Positions 9,352-18,679 of a DNA stretch of 62,785 bases are shown in pieces (within the stretch, counting starts at the first letter, position 1; every line of letters starts with the position of its first letter). This DNA is from Pseudocalidococcus azoricus BACA0444. GTDB taxonomy: Bacteria > Cyanobacteriota > Cyanobacteriia > Thermosynechococcales > Thermosynechococcaceae. Position numbers and translations under genes: made by a program. The DNA lies in the NCBI RefSeq assembly GCF_031729055.1, contig NZ_JAVMIP010000018.1, forward strand, positions 1-62,785, given 5' to 3'. Under the pieces are notes generated by a model that was not told where the DNA came from, did no database searches, and was given only the letters and a program-made list of their open reading frames with translations.

Positions 9352-9768
9352 CTATTCAATCCGAACCAAAAAAGAACTGATATTCTGATCACTCTGAACT
9401 TGGTAACTGAATTCATCCACATTTTGTAGGGCTAGGAAAATGCCCAAACCACCAATCGGACGTTCTTCAATGGGTTCTTCTAAAATAGATTCATCAAAGT
9501 TCCGCTCCCGTGGATCATAGGCCAGGCCAGAGTCAATCAAAATAATTTTCAAAAACGTTGGCGCAAGTTCAGCACTGATTTCCAGACCAACGGGGGAGGA
9601 TTGATTCGCATAACCATAGTTAATAATGTTTGTTGCTAACTCGTCCACCGCTAACCTTAAGCGATAGGCTTTCTTTTGGGAAAGTCCAGCAACTTTAGCC
9701 GCATTCAGGACATATTTACCAATTGGTTCTAAAGAGTCTAGCTCGGCGGGCAAAACCAGGGTTTCCAT
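9352..9768 (-). CDS. RsbW-type anti-sigma/STAS serine kinase (Slr1861-like)
   Basis: 138 aa HATPase_c domain. The N-box is LAVDELATNIINYGYAN (residues ~41-57), followed by LIDSGLAYDPRE and the G2-type loop RPIGGLGIFLAL. There is no transmembrane or receiver region. Proteins of this type phosphorylate STAS antagonists on Ser and sequester a partner when the antagonist is phosphorylated. It lies 4 bp after icfG as the last gene of the run. In Synechocystis the ortholog Slr1861 is known to phosphorylate the cluster's STAS proteins; the equivalent role here is by homology and synteny. Confidence 0.88.
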   Translation of the reverse strand: METLVLPAELDSLEPIGKYVLNAAKVAGLSQKKAYRLRLAVDELATNIINYGYANQSSPVGLEISAELAPTFLKIILIDSGLAYDPRERNFDESILEEPIEERPIGGLGIFLALQNVDEFSYQVQSDQNISSFLVRIE

Positions 9769-9772
9769 AGGA

Positions 9773-11746
9773 TTAATTCCGATAAACTACCAACATCGTA
9801 ATATCGTCGAACTGAACTGCATCAGCAATATGGTCTAACAACGCTGAGCGCACACATTCTAGAATATTGACATGATCCTCATAATGCTGAATGAGTAATT
9901 GTTCAAGTCGCTTACGCCCAAAAAACTCCCCATTGGGGCAACGGGCATCCGTCACACCATCGGTATAACCCACTAAAAGATCACCTGGCTCAAGATTAAT
10001 GTGATGGCTAGGGAACATAGATTTCGGCATCATCCCCACCGCTGGCCCCGAGGACTTGAGTTGGTGTTTAATCCCGGCCGGGTTGAGAACATAAACCGGC
10101 TCATGGCCAGCATTGATGTAGGTTAACATTCCAGTTTTAATATCAAGAACGCCGAAAAATAGGGTCGCAAACATCGCCATACTGGAATGTTCGGTTGTAA
10201 TGTAGTCATTAGTTAAGTAAACTGCCTGGAGAAACTGATGAACGAGCGGATCCATCCCGTCCAAAATATCGGTGAGATCATCATTTAAGCTGCGATTATC
10301 AATGTAAATTTCTGATGACATTCCTGCCCCAGAGAAGACCCGTAAGAGGCTCCGAAAGAGGCCCATAAACATGGCTGCACCAACACCTTTATCACAAACA
10401 TCCCCAATCACCAGGCCCAGGTAATTATCATCCAAAGCAAAGGCATCATAAAAATCCCCAGACACAGAGCGAGCTGGCTCAAACAAACCCGCAATATCCC
10501 AACCCGCCGCTTCCGGTAGATGTTCAGGGAGAAAATCTTGCTGAATTTGCCGTCCCTTTTCTAATTCCAAGCGGTAAACAGCATCCTTAACCTCTTGATC
10601 AATCAGATTTTTAAGTTGGGACTGCATATTCATAAAACTTTGCGCCAATGTCCCAATCTCATCTTGGCGGTGAATATCAATCACATAGTCCAAATTTCCA
10701 TCGGCAATCGCGCTGGTGGCCTGGGTGAGGGCTGTAATCGGGACAGTGCTATGGTGAATAATTTTCCAGGAACTATAGGCAACAATGATTCCAATGAAGG
10801 CGACTAGAATTAAACCGACACGATTGACATCGGCAATGGCTGATTGAACTGTTTCTTCAGTATTAATTAAAATTAGTCCCCATGTTCGATTATTTCGATA
10901 TTTAATTGGCATTGTAAAGATAAACTTTCTGTCAGTGTAGGTGATGCGTTGCTCCCCGGCCAAAACCCGTTTTTCGGCGGGCAAATTCTGACGATTTTCT
11001 AATTGACTATAGGTAGTGTTGCCAGTATCCGCGTAAATCCAACCTTCATAATTGACAAAAATGATCCGATCAACATCAATTGATTTGCCTATCTCATTAA
11101 CAAACCTTGAAATGGCACTGAGGGGAATACATTCCAATAACACGCCTACTTGCTTGTTGCTTTCTGGGGATATTATTGGCATGATCAAGCAGTCTTTGCT
11201 ATCTTCAATGGTGGTGTTTCTGGTCAGGCGGTTCATCGGCCCCCCACGAGCCTTAGATTCTGCTAGCCATTTTGGAAGCTTATCAAAGGCCTGGAAAGAG
11301 TTTTGGGGACTCTCGGCAATTAAATCTCCTTGCATATTAAATATGCTAAAGTCTCCTTCCCAGTGATGAAACTGGGCAAAATGCTGGAGGAGAACCTGTG
11401 CTTCTTGTTTCTTAAATTGAATTACGGCTGGGTGGGAAGCCAAAAAATCTGTATCAAGGCGGCGCTCACGATCGAGTCTGCCCATCAGTTCGGCCAGTAA
11501 CTTGCCCCGACTGACGAGGTCTTGTTCAGCTAACTTAATTAACCGCTCCTCAGTATAAAGATCAAGCCAATAAATTCCGCCCAAGGACACTGGAATGAGG
11601 CAAATTAGCAGTAAAAAGACAATCCGTAACTGAATCGAACGGGCAATCGGGTTGTGTTGTTTGATAAAGTTAATTTTCTCAATCCACTGTTGACGAATAT
11701 TTTTCGTTTTTGCATGGGGTTGATTGGGAATCTTGGCCAAACTCAT
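9773..11746 (-). CDS. icfG: IcfG-type PP2C phosphatase with sensor and HAMP domains
   Basis: 657 aa from the ATG at 11746 with AGGGA upstream; an ATG at 11848 would add 34 residues. Order of domains: membrane helix at ~40-58 (IVFLLLICLIPVSLGGIYWL); periplasmic sensor region ~60-310; second helix (VGLILVAFIGIIVAY); HAMP (TVPITALTQATSAIADGNLD); a SpoIIE/PP2C domain in the last ~240 residues with metal-binding signatures SVSGDFYDAF, GDVCDKGVGAA, YTDGVTDAR and FDDITMLVV. It dephosphorylates phospho-STAS proteins. In Synechocystis, IcfG (Slr1860) is required for coordinated inorganic-carbon and glucose metabolism. The sensed ligand is unknown. Confidence 0.9.
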   Translation of the reverse strand: MSLAKIPNQPHAKTKNIRQQWIEKINFIKQHNPIARSIQLRIVFLLLICLIPVSLGGIYWLDLYTEERLIKLAEQDLVSRGKLLAELMGRLDRERRLDTDFLASHPAVIQFKKQEAQVLLQHFAQFHHWEGDFSIFNMQGDLIAESPQNSFQAFDKLPKWLAESKARGGPMNRLTRNTTIEDSKDCLIMPIISPESNKQVGVLLECIPLSAISRFVNEIGKSIDVDRIIFVNYEGWIYADTGNTTYSQLENRQNLPAEKRVLAGEQRITYTDRKFIFTMPIKYRNNRTWGLILINTEETVQSAIADVNRVGLILVAFIGIIVAYSSWKIIHHSTVPITALTQATSAIADGNLDYVIDIHRQDEIGTLAQSFMNMQSQLKNLIDQEVKDAVYRLELEKGRQIQQDFLPEHLPEAAGWDIAGLFEPARSVSGDFYDAFALDDNYLGLVIGDVCDKGVGAAMFMGLFRSLLRVFSGAGMSSEIYIDNRSLNDDLTDILDGMDPLVHQFLQAVYLTNDYITTEHSSMAMFATLFFGVLDIKTGMLTYINAGHEPVYVLNPAGIKHQLKSSGPAVGMMPKSMFPSHHINLEPGDLLVGYTDGVTDARCPNGEFFGRKRLEQLLIQHYEDHVNILECVRSALLDHIADAVQFDDITMLVVYRN

Positions 11747-11887
11747 AGGCCAACGTCCCTGGCATCCAGGCCGAGATCTAGACCCCTTGGCAATGAAATG
11801 GAGTAAGGCAAACAATTCATGACGGTCAAGACTCTGGGCCTGGGCCAATAAAAATCAGTCAAATCATCGGAATTGGTTCAATCATCA

Positions 11888-12214
11888 TCAAGTCGTAAAG
11901 TCGAAGGCATCCACTAAATAAAAGCTTTGGTGCAAACCGGTTTGATCAATTGTATCTTGTACCATTTCTTGGGCCCCAACAATATAGATATTGACACTAG
12001 TGCCCATTTTTTGTTTGGCAAAAATCAGAACTCGTAACCCAGCACTCGACATGTATTCCAGTTCGGCCATCAGTAAAACTAAGCGTTTAATTTCTGCCTT
12101 GGCAATCTCTTCAATTTTCTCCTTAAATAGGGGCGCTGTGCTGCCATCTAACTCACCGATCAATGTAACCTTACCCAAGTCTCCTAAAACTTCTGCTTCA
12201 ATTGTAAATGCCAT
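11888..12214 (-). CDS. STAS-domain anti-sigma-factor antagonist (Slr1859-like)
   Basis: 108 aa from the ATG at 12214, which has GAGAGGA 4 bp upstream; in-frame codons further upstream overlap glgX. The STAS fold shows LIGELDGSTAPLFKEKIEE and the phosphoserine site ELEYMSSAGLRVLIFAK (SS at residues ~55-56). This is the substrate of the RsbW kinase and IcfG phosphatase encoded downstream. The unphosphorylated form would bind the kinase or another partner. It is separated from glgX by 26 bp. Confidence 0.9.
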   Translation of the reverse strand: MAFTIEAEVLGDLGKVTLIGELDGSTAPLFKEKIEEIAKAEIKRLVLLMAELEYMSSAGLRVLIFAKQKMGTSVNIYIVGAQEMVQDTIDQTGLHQSFYLVDAFDFTT

Positions 12215-12240
12215 AGTTCCTCTCAATAATATTCGTGCAG

Positions 12241-14370
12241 TTACTTCGCCAATAAAATGACCAGGCTCCGATCCCCAACTAATAATCCAGATTGTGAGTC
12301 TAAACGCGGCTCTGACCCTGGCCAATGAATATCTTCAGGTGGTTTAGCCCCAGTATTGGCAAACACATACCAGGCCTGGCCCAGTGGTGGTTCAGGGAGA
12401 TTAAACCAAAGGCTTTCGTGATGCATATTCATCGCCACATAAATTTGGTTATCCTTCACTTTACCCCCTTTAGCGTGTTGACCACAGAGCATAAAAGCGA
12501 GAACTCGACTCGTAGCTGACCAATCGGCGTGCCAGGCCTGGACTCCATGCCAACTAATATCTGGGTAGCCTGTCCCTAAGTAATCACAGTTCTGGAAATG
12601 TTCCGCATTCCGAAAAACAGGATGGGCATGACGGAAGGCAATACAATATTGAACAAACCGAAACCAGTCTTTTTCTTTTTCGAGTAAGTTCCAATTCAAC
12701 CAATTCAGTGGTGAATCATGGCAGTAGGTATTGTTATTGCCGTATTGGGTCCGGCCAAATTCATCGCCCATCAGGATCATCGGCACACCCTGACTCACCA
12801 TCAGAATCGCCATCGCATTTCGCATCAGTTTGTGACGCAGGGCCTGGATGTAGATATTATCGGTGGGGCCTTCAATGCCGCAGTTCCAACTGTAATTATC
12901 ATTAGCCCCATCGTTGTTGTGCTCCCCATTGGCTTCATTGTGTTTGCCGTTATAGGAAACTAAATCCGCCAGGGTAAACCCATCGTGGGCGGTGATAAAG
13001 TTAATCGAAGTGGAAGGGGGGCGGCCAGCGGCTTGATAGAGATCTGGAGAACCTTGTATCCGTTGGGCCATTTCCCCGACCAGGCCCAGATCCCCCTTAA
13101 TAAATTTCCGCACCGAGTCCCGATATTTACCATTCCACTCTGCCCAACGCCCGTAATTGGGGAAAGAACCGACTTGATAGAGTCCCCCCGCATCCCAGGC
13201 CTCGGCAATCAGTTTTGAGCGGGCCAAAATTGGATCAAAGGCGAGGGTTTCCAGCAGGGGTGGATTGGCCAGGGGAAAGCCCCAGGGATCCCGGCCCAAA
13301 ATTGAGGCTAAATCGAAGCGAAATCCATCAATGTGAAACTCCGCCGTCCAGTAGCGCAAACAATCCAGCACCATACCCCGGACGATGGGATTATTACAAT
13401 TCAGGGTGTTGCCCGTGCCGCTGAAGTTAAAGTAATAGCCTTCCGGGGTGAGCATATAGTAGGTTTTGTTATCTATGCCCCGAAACGAGATGGTTGGCCC
13501 CCGTTCATTCCCCTCAGCGGTGTGATTAAAAACCACATCTAAAATAACCGCAATCCCGACTTTGTGGAGTTCTTTAACCAGGGTTTTGAGTTCATCGGTT
13601 TGCATCCCAAATTTGCCAGTGGCCGCATAGCCTGCCTTGGGTGCGAAAAAGTTAACGGTGCTGTAACCCCAATAGTTGAGCAGGAGTTCGCCCGTTTCCG
13701 GATGCCGCCGACTGTTTTCAAACTCATCAAACTCAAAAATTGGCATTAACTCGATGGTATTCACGCCCAATTCTTGCAAGTAGGAAATTTTATCTCGAAT
13801 CCCGGCAAATGTCCCCCGATGACTGTCTTTGATCCGAGCAGATTCATCTTTGGTAAAGCCGCGGGCGTGCATTTCATAGATGATCATGTCCTCAAGGGGA
13901 ATATCTAAGGGCCGATCATCCTGCCAATCGAAGTCATCAAAGCTAATCCGGCCCCGGTGTTGATAAATGTCATTCCAATCCGGCTGTACGCCCCAAACAT
14001 CCCGGCCGCTGACAATTTTGGCATAGGGGTCTAGGAGAATTTTGCTGGTATCAAACCAATGCCCGGCCTGGAAATTATTCGGCCCATCCATCCGATAGCC
14101 ATATTCCAGATTTTCGTAATCCAGATCAAACACGGTCATGCAAAAGACATTGCCAATCCGAAAGGCTTCGGGAAAAGGAATCTCCGCAAAGGGTTGGGGT
14201 TCTTTTTTGTTAAAGAGGACTAAGGTACAACTGCTGGCATGGCTGGAATAAATGGCAAAGTTGACCCCACCAGGAACAAGCATGGCCCCAAAGGGAAAAG
14301 GTTGACCACAGCGGAGTTTACGGCCGTTGATCTCATGGGTGGGGTGAATATCAATCCGTTCAATGGACAT
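12241..14370 (-). CDS. glgX: Glycogen debranching enzyme (isoamylase type)
   Basis: 709 aa, full length for GlgX. An N-terminal CBM48/E-set domain is followed by a GH13 barrel with conserved region I DVVFNHTAEG, region II GFRFDLAS (catalytic Asp), region III LIAEAWD (acid Glu) and region IV FITAHDGFT. It hydrolyses alpha-1,6 branches of phosphorylase-limited glycogen in the cytosol. Its position between two STAS genes (3 bp from the upstream one, 26 bp from the downstream one) shows that it is co-expressed with the partner-switch regulators, as in Synechocystis slr1857. Confidence 0.95.
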   Translation of the reverse strand: MSIERIDIHPTHEINGRKLRCGQPFPFGAMLVPGGVNFAIYSSHASSCTLVLFNKKEPQPFAEIPFPEAFRIGNVFCMTVFDLDYENLEYGYRMDGPNNFQAGHWFDTSKILLDPYAKIVSGRDVWGVQPDWNDIYQHRGRISFDDFDWQDDRPLDIPLEDMIIYEMHARGFTKDESARIKDSHRGTFAGIRDKISYLQELGVNTIELMPIFEFDEFENSRRHPETGELLLNYWGYSTVNFFAPKAGYAATGKFGMQTDELKTLVKELHKVGIAVILDVVFNHTAEGNERGPTISFRGIDNKTYYMLTPEGYYFNFSGTGNTLNCNNPIVRGMVLDCLRYWTAEFHIDGFRFDLASILGRDPWGFPLANPPLLETLAFDPILARSKLIAEAWDAGGLYQVGSFPNYGRWAEWNGKYRDSVRKFIKGDLGLVGEMAQRIQGSPDLYQAAGRPPSTSINFITAHDGFTLADLVSYNGKHNEANGEHNNDGANDNYSWNCGIEGPTDNIYIQALRHKLMRNAMAILMVSQGVPMILMGDEFGRTQYGNNNTYCHDSPLNWLNWNLLEKEKDWFRFVQYCIAFRHAHPVFRNAEHFQNCDYLGTGYPDISWHGVQAWHADWSATSRVLAFMLCGQHAKGGKVKDNQIYVAMNMHHESLWFNLPEPPLGQAWYVFANTGAKPPEDIHWPGSEPRLDSQSGLLVGDRSLVILLAK

Positions 14371-14373
14371 GAT

Positions 14374-14703
14374 TTACAAGGCCGCCTTGCCTGCGTCTAG
14401 GGTATCGCGAATCGTAAAAAACTCTAAAAAGCCCGTGACGGACATGGTGTCAATCAGTTCTTCCGAAAGACCCACCAGGACGAGTGTGGCAGCATTGGCT
14501 GTGGTTTGACGATAGAGAAACAGGAGTAACCGTAACCCGGCACTGGACATATAGGGAACCTCGGTCATATCCAAGATGATTTTGGTATCCGGTTCGGCTA
14601 GGGGCATGATGGCCTGGTGGACTTTCGGCGCAGTATTGGCATCTACTTCCCCAGCTAAGGTGACCAAATGAAATCCATCCTGCTGTTTGATATCAATGTT
14701 CAT
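14374..14703 (-). CDS. STAS-domain anti-sigma-factor antagonist (Slr1856-like)
   Basis: 109 aa. STAS fold with VTLAGEVDANTAPKVHQAI and phosphorylation site TEVPYMSSAGLRLLLFLY. It is the second substrate of the local kinase/phosphatase pair; in Synechocystis the counterpart Slr1856 is a demonstrated phosphoprotein. It sits 4 bp after the AGE-family gene and 3 bp before glgX, so it is translated as part of the same message. Together the two STAS proteins make a two-substrate partner switch. Confidence 0.9.
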   Translation of the reverse strand: MNIDIKQQDGFHLVTLAGEVDANTAPKVHQAIMPLAEPDTKIILDMTEVPYMSSAGLRLLLFLYRQTTANAATLVLVGLSEELIDTMSVTGFLEFFTIRDTLDAGKAAL

Positions 14704-14707
14704 ACAA

Positions 14708-16531
14708 CTAGGCCTTGGGAACTAAACGAACTTTGACCTTCACCCGTTCTTTGCTCTCTGGTAATTGCACGGTTAATCCTTGAGCATCAAAATGACTGTA
14801 GGCCTGGCCGTCAATTTCCACAGACTCAATCAAGATCGATCCCGGTGGCAAAATATCCGGTGAAACCCGCAAAATCCGATCTGGGAAGCCATTAGGTAGG
14901 GGCTTAAAGTAAAAGTCCATCGGGTGCTTGGTGATCAAGAAGTTGGTATAAACCGCCGCCAAATAACAGAGTTCAAAGGAATGATAGCCGCTCATGGAGT
15001 GACTGCCTTTGGCCCGCTCGTTCCCCCCAGCCAGATAGGAAATCCCATTGGCCAGGACATTAAAGTAAACGCCGCCATCTTCCAAGTCTAAGAACCAGGC
15101 ATTGTAGAAGGCCGCCGCTTCCCGCCCCAGACGGTGATAATCATCATGTTCAAGGATACCGGCCAAAATCAAATAGGCAAGAATGGCTTGTTCCTGTTGC
15201 CACCAGGCCTTCCGATCATGCCAGACAAACTGATGGAATTTACTATTATTCGTGAGTAACCGCTCCACCGTATCTGACCAGCCGCCCCGTTGTTGATCAC
15301 TCCCGACACTAGGCATCAGATCGGCAATTTTCTGGGCTAAACCCACATACTTTTCCTTGGGCTTGAGGCTCTGCATCCGCATCAGATTCCAAGCAATTTT
15401 CAGGTTATGGCCGACTACAGCCCGGTTTTGCTGCCAGCCCCAAGTTGTATCGTGAGACCAGTCTTCATAGAAGCGTTCTTGGACAAAGGGGCTATTGTCG
15501 TAGTCGGGAAAATATTTCTCAATCGTGTCGAAGGTATACTCCAACATCTCGGCGTACTTCTGCTCACCCGTGGCCAACCAAAGGTTAATTAAATAGGCTG
15601 GGGCATGATCTCCGACCGAGTTCCAGTTTTTTCTAGCTCTATTCCGTCCCAAGGACTCACTGCGAGGATCCAACATCAAGGGGTCAATGTGGGAGAAATA
15701 GCCACCGTATTCAGACTGGTCGAGAAAGAACTTATCGAAGAGCTTGATGGTTTGTTCGGCATCCGAAAGAATCCGGGGATCTCCGGTGACCCGATAGGTT
15801 TGGATTGGCCCCGCCAAGGCGTAAATCTGTTCGTAGGCCGGAATCGCATCATAGTCATCGCCAAATTCGGAGGCAAAGATTTTGAGTTCTTTTTCCCCCT
15901 GGACATCAATGCCGTGATACCAGTAAATAATGTCCTCATCCCGATCCACAAAGCGCATATGGTCCCGGAGATATTCGGTGCCTTTTTCTGCTGCTTCTAG
16001 GAACACTTCATCCCCGGTCATCATAAAAGCCGTCGCAAACCCGTAAACCAGACGGGAAATAGTATCGGTTTCTTGGCGAAATTTGACCGAGGAGCGTTCC
16101 CCACTGACTGACAAATCCGTCCGATAGTTGCGGTAATCAATTTCCTCTTGGCCAAATTGGGCCTTGACGTAGAACTTACCGAGGGCGTTGATCTGCTGAA
16201 TCCACCAGTCCTGCTTTTCAAAGACATAATCATCTTCTTTTTTACCGGCAAAGACGACTTGCTTGGCATCAAAAACATCGGTATCGGGATAAAACACCCC
16301 ATAGACAAAGAGAAACCGTCCCGGTGTTAACCAGGCCCGCATCGTACTCGTGGCATCGGGATAGCCTTCATCAAAGTTTTGGATCACCTTAGCATAGGCC
16401 ATTGGACTGAGTTTGACCGGAAATTTCCGCCCATCGGAAGTTCTCAGGCCAAAAATGTCGGTTTCGGTGTCGTAGCTGGTTACATAGCCCGCAATCAGGT
16501 CGGAAAAGGGGAAGTTAATTTGGGGTGCCAT
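14708..16531 (-). CDS. AGE-family (N-acylglucosamine 2-epimerase-like) protein
   Basis: 607 aa. The central ~400 residues have the alternating Trp/His/Glu helices of the (alpha/alpha)6 barrel (FYEDWSHDTTWGWQQNRAVVGHNLK, then HDRKAWWQQEQAILAYLILAG, then GSHSMSGYHSFELCYLA). The N-terminal ~100 residues look like a small beta domain (SFDSEKFP-like region DIFGLRTSDGRKFPVKL), and a short C-terminal beta segment follows. AGE enzymes interconvert N-acyl-hexosamines or oxidise and isomerise sugars. This cyanobacterial subgroup (Slr1855-like) is conserved in the icfG cluster, but its substrate is not established. Confidence 0.82.
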   Translation of the reverse strand: MAPQINFPFSDLIAGYVTSYDTETDIFGLRTSDGRKFPVKLSPMAYAKVIQNFDEGYPDATSTMRAWLTPGRFLFVYGVFYPDTDVFDAKQVVFAGKKEDDYVFEKQDWWIQQINALGKFYVKAQFGQEEIDYRNYRTDLSVSGERSSVKFRQETDTISRLVYGFATAFMMTGDEVFLEAAEKGTEYLRDHMRFVDRDEDIIYWYHGIDVQGEKELKIFASEFGDDYDAIPAYEQIYALAGPIQTYRVTGDPRILSDAEQTIKLFDKFFLDQSEYGGYFSHIDPLMLDPRSESLGRNRARKNWNSVGDHAPAYLINLWLATGEQKYAEMLEYTFDTIEKYFPDYDNSPFVQERFYEDWSHDTTWGWQQNRAVVGHNLKIAWNLMRMQSLKPKEKYVGLAQKIADLMPSVGSDQQRGGWSDTVERLLTNNSKFHQFVWHDRKAWWQQEQAILAYLILAGILEHDDYHRLGREAAAFYNAWFLDLEDGGVYFNVLANGISYLAGGNERAKGSHSMSGYHSFELCYLAAVYTNFLITKHPMDFYFKPLPNGFPDRILRVSPDILPPGSILIESVEIDGQAYSHFDAQGLTVQLPESKERVKVKVRLVPKA

Positions 16532-16562
16532 AGGGTTGGAATCAAAGGAGGACTAAGCGGGA

Positions 16563-17162
16563 CTAAGCAGCATCAAGTTGCGCGACAAAGACTTGGACAA
16601 ATTCTTCAATCATGCCGGGATGTTTGCCTGTAATCAGGTTCCCATCAATGACGAGATCCACGGTTTCATCGTTTTCAATCACGACATCAGCCCCAGCATT
16701 TTCGACATCGCAAACAATGTTGTGGGCACAGGTGACTTTCCGGCCTTTGAGGAGATCCGGATCCGCACAGAATAACCAGAGGCTATGACAAATGGTTCCC
16801 AGTTTTACGCCCTCGGTGGCCATGGCTTTACGGAGAAATTCCACCCCTGGGGCCGTGTTTTTGCCGCCTTTTTTCACCTTGACCTGATAGCGCAACCGAT
16901 CCATGGCATAGGCCCCGATGGCAATAATCCCTTTGTAATCGCTGGGGCTAACATCATTGACTTCAGTGGTGACAACGGCATGATATTCAATCACATCATT
17001 TTCGGGGTTAGAGCCAAAGGTGAGTTGCGGCTGCCCCCAGAGATGGCTGAGGTATTCCACTTCGTAGCCGTGGGCTGGGAAATATTCGTTAAACCATTTG
17101 TACTCGGTGGCATCAAAATGTTCTTCGATCAGAACCCCGATTTTGCCCTTAGTTGCGGTCAT
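16563..17162 (-). CDS. DJ-1/PfpI-family protein (Slr1854-like)
   Basis: 199 aa. Class I glutamine-amidotransferase-like fold: IGVLIEEHFDATEY at the N-terminus and the nucleophile elbow LGTICHSLWLFC (Cys at about residue 124, followed by His). The C-terminus has GKHPGMIEEFVQVF. DJ-1/PfpI relatives act as proteases, glyoxalases or deglycases, or as redox sensors. The role here is unknown, but the gene is a conserved member of the icfG cluster, 31 bp from the AGE-family gene. Confidence 0.88.
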   Translation of the reverse strand: MTATKGKIGVLIEEHFDATEYKWFNEYFPAHGYEVEYLSHLWGQPQLTFGSNPENDVIEYHAVVTTEVNDVSPSDYKGIIAIGAYAMDRLRYQVKVKKGGKNTAPGVEFLRKAMATEGVKLGTICHSLWLFCADPDLLKGRKVTCAHNIVCDVENAGADVVIENDETVDLVIDGNLITGKHPGMIEEFVQVFVAQLDAA

Positions 17163-17198
17163 AGTTGCCTTTTTTTAGAACGTTATGAGGTGGATGGA

Positions 17199-17540
17199 TT
17201 ACTCGAACATTTCCTTGAGGGTGCCAAAACAACCGGCCGCCTTATTGAATCCGGCATAGACACACATAAACAACAGCAGTTCTTCAATTTCTTCCCGTGT
17301 CGCGCCCTGTTGCATCGCCATCGTTACATGGGCTTTGAAGGGGTTCCCCGGCCCGGTTTGATCTTGATTAACCACATCCACAGCAATCGTAATCAGGGCT
17401 TTGGTTTTTTGATCGATCAGCGGCAATCCCCAGGCCTCGCCTGCTACTCGGGTACAAAAATCACCAAACTTAGGATTGATACTGTTTAACCCATCTTGCA
17501 GGGCCTGGTCATCGAGCACCGCATTGGCATATGGACTCAT
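17199..17540 (-). CDS. Carboxymuconolactone-decarboxylase (CMD) family protein
   Basis: 113 aa. All-helical CMD/AhpD-like fold: LPLIDQKTKALITIAVDVV and HVTMAMQQGATREEIEELLL. It lacks the CxxC motif of true AhpD thiol peroxidase partners, having only single Cys residues (FMCVYAG, AGCFG). It is therefore more like the gamma-CMD enzymes, perhaps acting on small hydrophobic or lactone substrates. It is a member of the icfG cluster (Slr1853-like), 36 bp upstream of the DJ-1 gene. The reaction is not known. Confidence 0.85.
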   Translation of the reverse strand: MSPYANAVLDDQALQDGLNSINPKFGDFCTRVAGEAWGLPLIDQKTKALITIAVDVVNQDQTGPGNPFKAHVTMAMQQGATREEIEELLLFMCVYAGFNKAAGCFGTLKEMFE

Positions 17541-17561
17541 AGACTAAATCTCCTTGAAAAG

Positions 17562-18125
17562 TTAGGTCGTGATCAGTTTGAGTAAAGTTTCTGGGGCAAA
17601 GACATCCCTGTAGAAGGTGAGTTGTTCGGTTTTCAGGTAGCAGCCGCCCCGATGCCCGCGCCGAACCCAGGTGACATTTCCCTTGGCAATGGTTTCGTGG
17701 GTTTCATCATCCAAACATTTCCATTCAAAAAAGGTATGCTCACCCCAAAACATGACAATGGGCCAAACCATGGTCACGCCCGGCTGTGCAATCAAGGCCC
17801 ACCAATGTTGTTCCCGCTCTTTCTGTTGCTCCAGGCCAGAGTAGGGGCCATCTTGGCAAAAATACACCAGATCATCCCGATATTCTCCGGTTAAAATGTC
17901 TCCCCGGCCTTGGCGCAGGGCTTCACAGTGGGTCGGCCACCAGTCTTTATTTTCTTCCTCAATTTGCTCAAGAGTGTAGTCAGGGCCAATGGTGGGCAAG
18001 GTCGCTTCTTTCAGGCCAACAATCCGTAATCCCTCGGCAATCAGTTCGGCTTTCTGGGTATCGGGCACCAGGCCGGGTTGGGAGTAATTGGCTTTTAGAT
18101 GGGCGTAATAATTGGTACGGGCCAT
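17562..18125 (-). CDS. NTF2/SnoaL-like protein, first gene of the icfG cluster
   Basis: 187 aa from the ATG at 18125; a GTG at 18158 is an alternative, and AAGGA lies ~12 nt before the ATG. The first ~80 residues are unassigned. The C-terminal half has Trp-rich beta strands (HWWALIAQPGVTMVWPIVMFWGEHT) resembling a cone-shaped NTF2-like fold. Position corresponds to slr1852 in the Synechocystis cluster. No catalytic residues can be assigned with confidence. The promoter of the nine-gene run should lie just upstream, in the 554-bp gap. Confidence 0.7.
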   Translation of the reverse strand: MARTNYYAHLKANYSQPGLVPDTQKAELIAEGLRIVGLKEATLPTIGPDYTLEQIEEENKDWWPTHCEALRQGRGDILTGEYRDDLVYFCQDGPYSGLEQQKEREQHWWALIAQPGVTMVWPIVMFWGEHTFFEWKCLDDETHETIAKGNVTWVRRGHRGGCYLKTEQLTFYRDVFAPETLLKLITT

Positions 18126-18679
18126 AGAGAGCAGCGTCCTTTTTAAGAGTGGAGTCACAATTCAAATCTAGATCCTGGAAAAATGGGAACAGCTTTAGGT
18201 TTTCTCAATAAACTTGCGATTAATTATGATCCGGCTTGTAATGAGAACCAAGAATATAAATAAATAACAAGTAATTGTTAAGATTCTAAAAGCCTCCGCA
18301 GGACAAGGTTAAACATCATGAATCTTGTTAATACTTTAAAGTGAATATTGCCAATTTTAGTCGGCCTCAAAATACTTCAAAGTGGTTAAATCAACAATTT
18401 AATGCCAAGCATACCATAAAGTCCCAAAACTCCTCAGATAATGACCAAAAATTAACTTTTACTTAATCTTGTTGAGTGAGTGATCATTCTAAGGGAATGG
18501 GGACTTTAATTTTTGTGAATCATGTCCCTCAAAGCCAGTGGTAAATCTTTATAATGATCACCACGGTCAGTATTAATATTGCGAGGGCGTAACTTAGGCT
18601 ATGAGCATTACATATGTTGAAGGTGATACTGACTCTAGTAAGGCTCTTGGGGGTATAATGTCATGGGGTAAATGGCATC
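18126..18679. promoter_or_regulatory. Divergent control region of icfG cluster and ABM/cupin operon
   Basis: This 554-bp AT-rich stretch has no convincing gene. It must hold the promoter of the minus-strand icfG run and that of the plus-strand operon. A TATAAT at 18654-18659, 20 bp before the ATG at 18680, is a plausible -10 box, implying a very short leader; no good -35 is at the right distance. No dyad operator was identified. Confidence 0.45.

Noticed and set aside
16785..17489. 234-codon plus-strand frame opposite the DJ-1 and CMD genes
   Set aside because: Antisense shadow of two clearly conserved genes; composition is that of a complementary strand.
17199..17540. AhpD alkylhydroperoxidase
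   Set aside because: The CxxC redox motif is missing, so only CMD-family membership is supported.
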